Shown: positions 6,152 to 9,771 of the stretch, piece by piece
Numbering within the stretch: the stretch's first letter is position 1
Layout of the letters: each line of letters starts with the position of its first letter
From: JAEUMD01 sp964559355
Lineage (GTDB): Bacteria > Pseudomonadota > Alphaproteobacteria > Rhizobiales > Hyphomicrobiaceae
Length of the DNA stretch: 9,771 nucleotides
Direction of reading: 5' to 3'
Assembly: GCA_964559355.1 (NCBI GenBank)
Contig: CAZLHQ010000129.1
Span: 1 to 9,771, forward strand
Position numbers and translations under genes: made by a program
Notes under the pieces: model-generated
Told to the model about the DNA's origin: nothing
The model's input: the letters and a program-made list of their open reading frames with translations, nothing else
Databases searched by the model: none

Positions 6152-6176
6152 CTTAGCGCGATCACGCCACACTAAG
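6152..6176 (-). terminator. Hairpin overlapping the methyltransferase stop codon
   Basis: On the minus strand, CTTAGTGTGG and TCGCGCTAAG can pair over ten positions (three G-U) around a five-base loop. The first arm contains the TAG stop of the methyltransferase. There is no downstream T-run, so it may attenuate or protect the transcript rather than terminate it. The call rests on symmetry alone. Confidence 0.25.
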
Positions 6177-6774
6177 TCAATGCTTCTTCTAGTGGCGGCG
6201 GCGCGTCGACCCAGGGATGCAGCCGCCCCACCGCTGCGATACGCTGCACAACGCGATGCGGTTCCATCAGCGTCCCATGCTCGTAGGCAATTGCAACCAG
6301 ACAAGGGCGAACCGCTTCGAGCAGTTCCCCCGGCTGCAACAGAAAATCGGGATTGCGCGGCCGGCCATAGCGTTCGTTTCCTGAAGCAAAGGTCTCGTAG
6401 ATCAGCACGCCATCCCCGGCGATGGCCGCCACGATCGCCGGCAGAAGCGGCCGCCACAGATAATTTGTTACGATGACTCCATCGCACGAGCCCGGGGGCA
6501 CCGGAAATTCGGCTCCCGCCTCGAGGTCGGCCGCGATCAACTGGACATCGGCTGCACCGGCGAGGTCGGCCACGCCTGACAGGTCGCGGTCAATGCCGAT
6601 CACCGCATAGCCCGCCGCCCGCGCGGCACGCAGATGCCGACCGCCACCGCAGGCGACGTCGAGCATCACCTGCCCGGGTGCGGCTGGCGCCAGAAAACGG
6701 CTCACCCAAGGCGATGGGCGACCCTTGCGCGCATGCCCGCAACCATCTGAACCTTGTGACCTTTCCTCGCCCAT
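6172..6774 (-). CDS. Class I SAM-dependent methyltransferase, substrate unknown
   Basis: This 200-residue cytosolic protein has a Rossmann-type methyltransferase fold. Motif I is LDVACGGGRHL (38-48), where the glycine-rich loop binds SAM. GIDRD (60-64) gives the acidic residue expected to bind the SAM ribose. AADLEAG (81-87) and a motif IV-like region, CDGVIVTNYLWRPLL (97-111), follow. The later stretch YETFASGNERYGRPRNPDF is typical of a proteobacterial group related to TehB/UbiE-like enzymes, as I recall it. The substrate is unknown. The ATG at 6774 has AGGGGA (6785-6780) 5 bases upstream. It is divergent from dapF, with 81 bases between the two starts. The sugar dehydrogenase follows after 65 bases. 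Confidence 0.87.
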   Translation of the reverse strand: MGEERSQGSDGCGHARKGRPSPWVSRFLAPAAPGQVMLDVACGGGRHLRAARAAGYAVIGIDRDLSGVADLAGAADVQLIAADLEAGAEFPVPPGSCDGVIVTNYLWRPLLPAIVAAIAGDGVLIYETFASGNERYGRPRNPDFLLQPGELLEAVRPCLVAIAYEHGTLMEPHRVVQRIAAVGRLHPWVDAPPPLEEALT

Positions 6775-6820
6775 TGCGGTCCCCTGTGCCTGCCCACTGC
6801 CAAATCCGACTGGTTGCGAA

Positions 6821-6849
6821 TTGTGTTTTACCTCGCCCTCGCCATATAT
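6821..6849 (+). promoter_or_regulatory. Putative promoter of the dapF - mtaB - ftsY operon
   Basis: TTGTGT (6821-6826) and ATATAT (6844-6849) are 17 bases apart, and the second lies 6 bases before the dapF ATG. If this is the promoter, transcription would start at or next to the start codon. Matches to the consensus are partial, so the call is tentative. Confidence 0.3.
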
Positions 6850-6855
6850 GAGCGC

Positions 6856-7725
6856 ATGACAGCCTCGCCCAGCACCATTCCGTTCGTGAAAATGAACGGC
6901 CTCGGCAACGATTTCGTCGTCGTCGATGGCCGCCGGCAGACCGTGCGCATCGAGGCGGAAGAAGCAACGCATCTGGCCAACCGCCGATCGGGGATCGGTT
7001 GCGACCAAGTGATCGTCCTCGAGCCTTCCCGACACGCCGACGTGCGCATGCGCATTCTCAATGCCGATGGCTCCGAGGTCGGCGCATGCGGCAACGCCAC
7101 GCGCTGTGTCGCCTGGCTGTTGGCTGAGGAAACTGGCCGCAAGGACGTGACCATCGACACGCCGGCAGGCGATCTGCAGGCCAGCGTCGGCAGCATTGAG
7201 CACATAACGGTCGACATGGGCGTGCCGCGCTTCGGCTGGGCCGAGATCCCGCTGGCCGAGCCGTTTCACGATACCCGCGCCATCGAGCTGCAGGTCGGTC
7301 CGATCGACAGTCCCGTCATGCACTCCCCCTCGGTCGTCAACGTCGGCAATCCGCACGCGATTTTTTGGGTCGATGATATCGACGCGATCGACCTAGGCCG
7401 TGTCGGCCCGCTGCTCGAGAACCACCCGATCTTCCCCGAGCGCGCCAACATCTCGATTGCCAAGGTCTTGTCGCCCACACACCTGCGCATCCGCACCTGG
7501 GAACGCGGCGCCGGGTTGACGCGCGCGTGCGGCACCGCCGCGTGTGCAGCTGCCGTATGCGCCATGCGCAAGAAGCTGACCGAGCGCAAAGTGACCGTGT
7601 CGCTGCCCGGCGGCGATCTCGTCATCGAATGGACCGCCGACGATCGCATTCTGATGACAGGCCCGGCAGAACTCGAGTTTCGCGGCGCATTGCAGCGCGA
7701 CGGACTCGTTCCGGTGCAGCGCTGA
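6856..7725 (+). CDS. dapF: Diaminopimelate epimerase
   Basis: DapF interconverts LL- and meso-diaminopimelate without a cofactor, supplying lysine and the cross-linking residue of peptidoglycan. The 289-residue product matches the family throughout. It shows FVKMNGLGNDFVVVD (10-24), RSGIGCDQV (44-52), MRILNADGSEVGACGNATRC (65-84) with catalytic C78, VNVGNPHAIFWV (161-172), and ERGAGLTRACGTAACA (216-231) with catalytic C225. The duplicated two-domain layout is intact. The ATG at 6856 is chosen because the family begins near this methionine; an in-frame TTG at 6814 would add 14 residues of non-family sequence. There is no good Shine-Dalgarno before the ATG. The mtaB gene follows after 37 bases, in the order dapF - mtaB - ftsY found in many Hyphomicrobiales. 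Confidence 0.97.
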   Translation: MTASPSTIPFVKMNGLGNDFVVVDGRRQTVRIEAEEATHLANRRSGIGCDQVIVLEPSRHADVRMRILNADGSEVGACGNATRCVAWLLAEETGRKDVTIDTPAGDLQASVGSIEHITVDMGVPRFGWAEIPLAEPFHDTRAIELQVGPIDSPVMHSPSVVNVGNPHAIFWVDDIDAIDLGRVGPLLENHPIFPERANISIAKVLSPTHLRIRTWERGAGLTRACGTAACAAAVCAMRKKLTERKVTVSLPGGDLVIEWTADDRILMTGPAELEFRGALQRDGLVPVQR

Positions 7726-7762
7726 CAAGCGAGCTATGTGATCTGAGGACGACGACGCACGC

Positions 7763-9106
7763 ATGCACGAAACGACTGATATCGGTGCGCTTGACGAGGA
7801 GGCGTCTGCCAACGACGCCTGTTCCGCGTGCGACGCCAGCTTTGCCACCGATGGCAGCGCCCAGATCGTCACTCTTGGCTGCCGTCTCAATGCCTACGAA
7901 TCCGAAGTCATGCGTCGGCATGTGGCCGCAGCGGGGCTCGAAAATACCGTCATCGTCAACACCTGCGCGGTGACGGGCGAAGCCGTGCGCCAAGCCCGCC
8001 AAACCATCCGCCGCTTGCGCAAGGAGCGACCCGACGCGCGCATCATCGTCACCGGTTGCGCCGCGCAGATCGAGCCCGAGACATTTGCCGCGCTCGATGA
8101 AGTCGACCATGTGATCGGCAATGCCGAGAAAACGCAGCTCGCCACTTTCCAGGCCCTCGCGCTCGACGGCAGCCCTCGCGTCGCCGTCAACGACATCATG
8201 AGCGTGACTGAAACCGCCGCGCACATGATCGACGGCTTCGGCAGCCGCGTGCGCGCCTATGTCCAGGTCCAGAACGGCTGCGACCATCGCTGCACGTTCT
8301 GCATCATTCCCTTTGGTCGCGGCCCCTCGCGGTCCGTACCTGCCGGCAGCGTCGTCGCCGAGATTCGCCGTCTCGTCGAGGCCGGTTTCGGCGAGGTGGT
8401 GCTGACCGGGGTCGACATCACCTCTTATGGCGCCGATTTGCCCGGCGACATGCGGCTGGGGCGGCTGGTGCGCACGATACTGAAGCTGGTGCCGGAGCTG
8501 CGGCGGCTGCGCCTGTCCTCCATCGATCAGGTCGAAGCCGATGACGATCTACTGCGGGCACTGGCCCAAGAGGATCGGTTGATGCCGCATCTCCACCTGT
8601 CGATGCAGGCCGGCCATGACATGATCCTGAAGCGCATGAAGCGCCGCCACACGCGCGCCGATGCCGTTCGCTTCAGCCGGGAGGCGCGGCGACTGCGTCC
8701 CGATTGCGTGTTGGGAGCCGATCTAATCGCCGGCTTCCCCACCGAAACCGACGAGATGTTCGCGGCCACCCGCGACATCGTCGCCGACTGCGGGCTCACC
8801 TATCTGCACGTTTTCCCGTTCTCGCCACGCAAGGGCACTCCAGCCGCGCGCATGCCGCAAGTCGGCCGGGCAACTATCAAGGAGCGTGCCTCGCTGCTGC
8901 GCCAACTTGGCCAAGACGCACTGGCTTCCTACCTGCAGGCCCAGCACGGAAAGGTATTCGAGATTCTCATGGAACGCCCGCAGCTCGGCCGCACACCGCA
9001 TTTCGCCGAGGTTCAGTTGGATCACCCGCTCGAAGAAGGCGCTTTCGTGAAGGCCCGTATCTGCGGCCATGACGGCAAGCGCTTGACCGGCAAGGTGGTG
9101 AAATGA
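7763..9106 (+). CDS. mtaB: tRNA (N6-threonylcarbamoyladenosine-37 C2)-methylthiotransferase MtaB
   Basis: MtaB adds a methylthio group to t6A37 of ANN-decoding tRNAs, using two iron-sulfur clusters and SAM. In 447 residues, the UPF0004 domain carries its cluster cysteines in VTLGCRLNAYESE (C40), VNTCAVTGEA (C68) and VTGCAAQ (C99). The radical SAM motif NGCDHRCTFCIIPFGRGPSRS has C173, C177 and C180. GADLIAGFPTETDE (318-331) and HVFPFSPRKGTPA (349-361) are typical of the family. About 33 residues precede the conserved start and include C20 and C23. The ATG at 7763 is the only usual start codon between the in-frame stop at 7739 and the conserved domain, so the extension is probably real. The closest Shine-Dalgarno-like GAGG is 14 bases upstream, which is weak. 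The stop overlaps the ftsY ATG (ATGA), indicating translational coupling. Confidence 0.95.
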   Translation: MHETTDIGALDEEASANDACSACDASFATDGSAQIVTLGCRLNAYESEVMRRHVAAAGLENTVIVNTCAVTGEAVRQARQTIRRLRKERPDARIIVTGCAAQIEPETFAALDEVDHVIGNAEKTQLATFQALALDGSPRVAVNDIMSVTETAAHMIDGFGSRVRAYVQVQNGCDHRCTFCIIPFGRGPSRSVPAGSVVAEIRRLVEAGFGEVVLTGVDITSYGADLPGDMRLGRLVRTILKLVPELRRLRLSSIDQVEADDDLLRALAQEDRLMPHLHLSMQAGHDMILKRMKRRHTRADAVRFSREARRLRPDCVLGADLIAGFPTETDEMFAATRDIVADCGLTYLHVFPFSPRKGTPAARMPQVGRATIKERASLLRQLGQDALASYLQAQHGKVFEILMERPQLGRTPHFAEVQLDHPLEEGAFVKARICGHDGKRLTGKVVK

Positions 9107-9771
9107 GCGAGCCGGCCAAGAAGAAGGGATTTTTCTCCCGCCTGTTTGCGCACGATGCGCCCCTGCCGCCCACCCCGGAGGCTGAAGCGCCGGCGCAGTC
9201 TGAGGCGGACAATTCACAGGCGCCCGATCTCGAGTTGCAGGAGCAGCCCCAGGCTGAGGACGCGCTGGCGATCGACGGCCCCGGCACGCCAGATATGCCA
9301 GGCGCGATGGACGTTTCGAAATCTCCTCGGCCGGTGGCGGACATTGAGAATGATACCTCGCACAACCGCTACGCCACACCGGCTGACCCCGACCAACACC
9401 CTGCACCCCCGGAGAAAAAGGCATCTTGGCTGACGCGCTTGAAGGCCGGCCTTACCAAGACCTCCTCCAAGCTGTCTGACGGAATTTCGGGCCTCTTCAC
9501 AAAAAGGAAGCTCACGCCTGATACGCTGGATGATCTTGAAGACCTGCTTATCCAGTCGGACCTCGGGGTCGAAACGTCCATGCGTATCACCACCGCCCTG
9601 TCGCAAGGGCGATATCAAAAAGGGCTTTCCGCAGACGACGTGCGCCAAGTTCTGGCGGCCGAGGTCGAACGCGTTCTGCAACCCGTCGCGCAGCCGCTGC
9701 GTATTTCCTCCGCAAACAAACCGCACGTCATCTTGATGGTCGGCGTCAACGGCACCGGCAAGACCACGACG
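9103..9771 (+). CDS. ftsY: Signal recognition particle receptor FtsY, N-terminal part (3' end outside window)
   Basis: FtsY is the membrane-associated GTPase that docks SRP-ribosome complexes at the Sec translocon. The 223 visible codons begin MSEPAKKKGFFSRLF, a basic amphipathic membrane-targeting stretch. An acidic, proline- and alanine-rich A domain follows (about 17-105). The helical N domain comes next (about 108-200, with SKLSDGISGLF, LTPDTLDDLEDLLIQSDLGV and YQKGLSADDV). The G domain opens with HVILMVGVNGTGKTTT (208-223), the G1 P-loop, where the window ends. The remaining G-domain motifs are therefore not visible. The start overlaps the mtaB stop by four bases. In Hyphomicrobiales the next genes are often septation and cytochrome c maturation genes, but none are in view here. 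Confidence 0.96.
   Translation, partial: MSEPAKKKGFFSRLFAHDAPLPPTPEAEAPAQSEADNSQAPDLELQEQPQAEDALAIDGPGTPDMPGAMDVSKSPRPVADIENDTSHNRYATPADPDQHPAPPEKKASWLTRLKAGLTKTSSKLSDGISGLFTKRKLTPDTLDDLEDLLIQSDLGVETSMRITTALSQGRYQKGLSADDVRQVLAAEVERVLQPVAQPLRISSANKPHVILMVGVNGTGKTTT

Noticed and set aside
6107..6487. Extension of the sugar dehydrogenase to a start at 6487
   Set aside because: It would overlap the methyltransferase gene in another frame and put about 125 unrelated residues before a good signal peptide. The GGAGG at 6118-6114 supports the start at 6106.
6775..7356. Extension of the methyltransferase frame upstream to 7356
   Set aside because: It runs antisense through dapF. The ATG at 6774 has a good AGGGGA site and the right length for the family.
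1..9771. CRISPR array, tRNA, rRNA, transposase or phage genes
   Set aside because: No regularly spaced direct repeats, no tRNA-like cloverleaf or rRNA sequence, and no transposase or integrase motif was seen on either strand.

Overview
The window looks like a chromosomal segment of an alphaproteobacterium, most likely a member of the Hyphomicrobiales (Rhizobiales). Three things suggest this: high GC with strongly GC-biased third codon positions, the gene order dapF - mtaB - ftsY, and Rhizobiales-like versions of SdhB, the DUF2189 membrane protein and FtsY. Genus-level placement is not possible from the sequence alone.

Left part (1-2008). The window opens inside sdhB, the iron-sulfur subunit of succinate dehydrogenase, read leftward and cut by the window edge. 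Diverging from it across a 157-base spacer is an exported protein with two META domains. Next, on the same strand, is an exported diheme cytochrome c of the c4 type. A striking nested inverted repeat (1286-1364) lies between these last two genes.

Middle part (2009-2997). This stretch has visibly lower GC than its flanks and looks like a variable slot between conserved blocks. It holds two adjacent small exported cysteine-rich proteins of unknown function (2204-2428 and 2456-2782). After them comes non-coding DNA that ends in what looks like a decayed copy of a dispersed repeat common in Bradyrhizobium-like genomes.

Leftward block (2998-6774). Four genes read leftward in this order: a small class I SAM-dependent methyltransferase, an exported PQQ-dependent aldose sugar dehydrogenase, a DUF2189 membrane protein and a radical SAM protein. 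The last two are 42 bases apart and are probably co-transcribed. A plausible promoter precedes the DUF2189 gene. Their joint role is not known.

Right part (6856-9771). dapF (lysine and peptidoglycan precursor synthesis), mtaB (tRNA methylthiotransferase) and ftsY (signal recognition particle receptor) read rightward as a tight housekeeping operon. The mtaB and ftsY genes overlap by ATGA. ftsY is cut by the window end, inside its GTP-binding P-loop.

Most of the window is ordinary core metabolism. The parts most worth a second look are the 79-base nested palindrome upstream of the cytochrome gene and the pair of cysteine-rich secreted proteins. I found no evidence of a complete new defence or mobile system.
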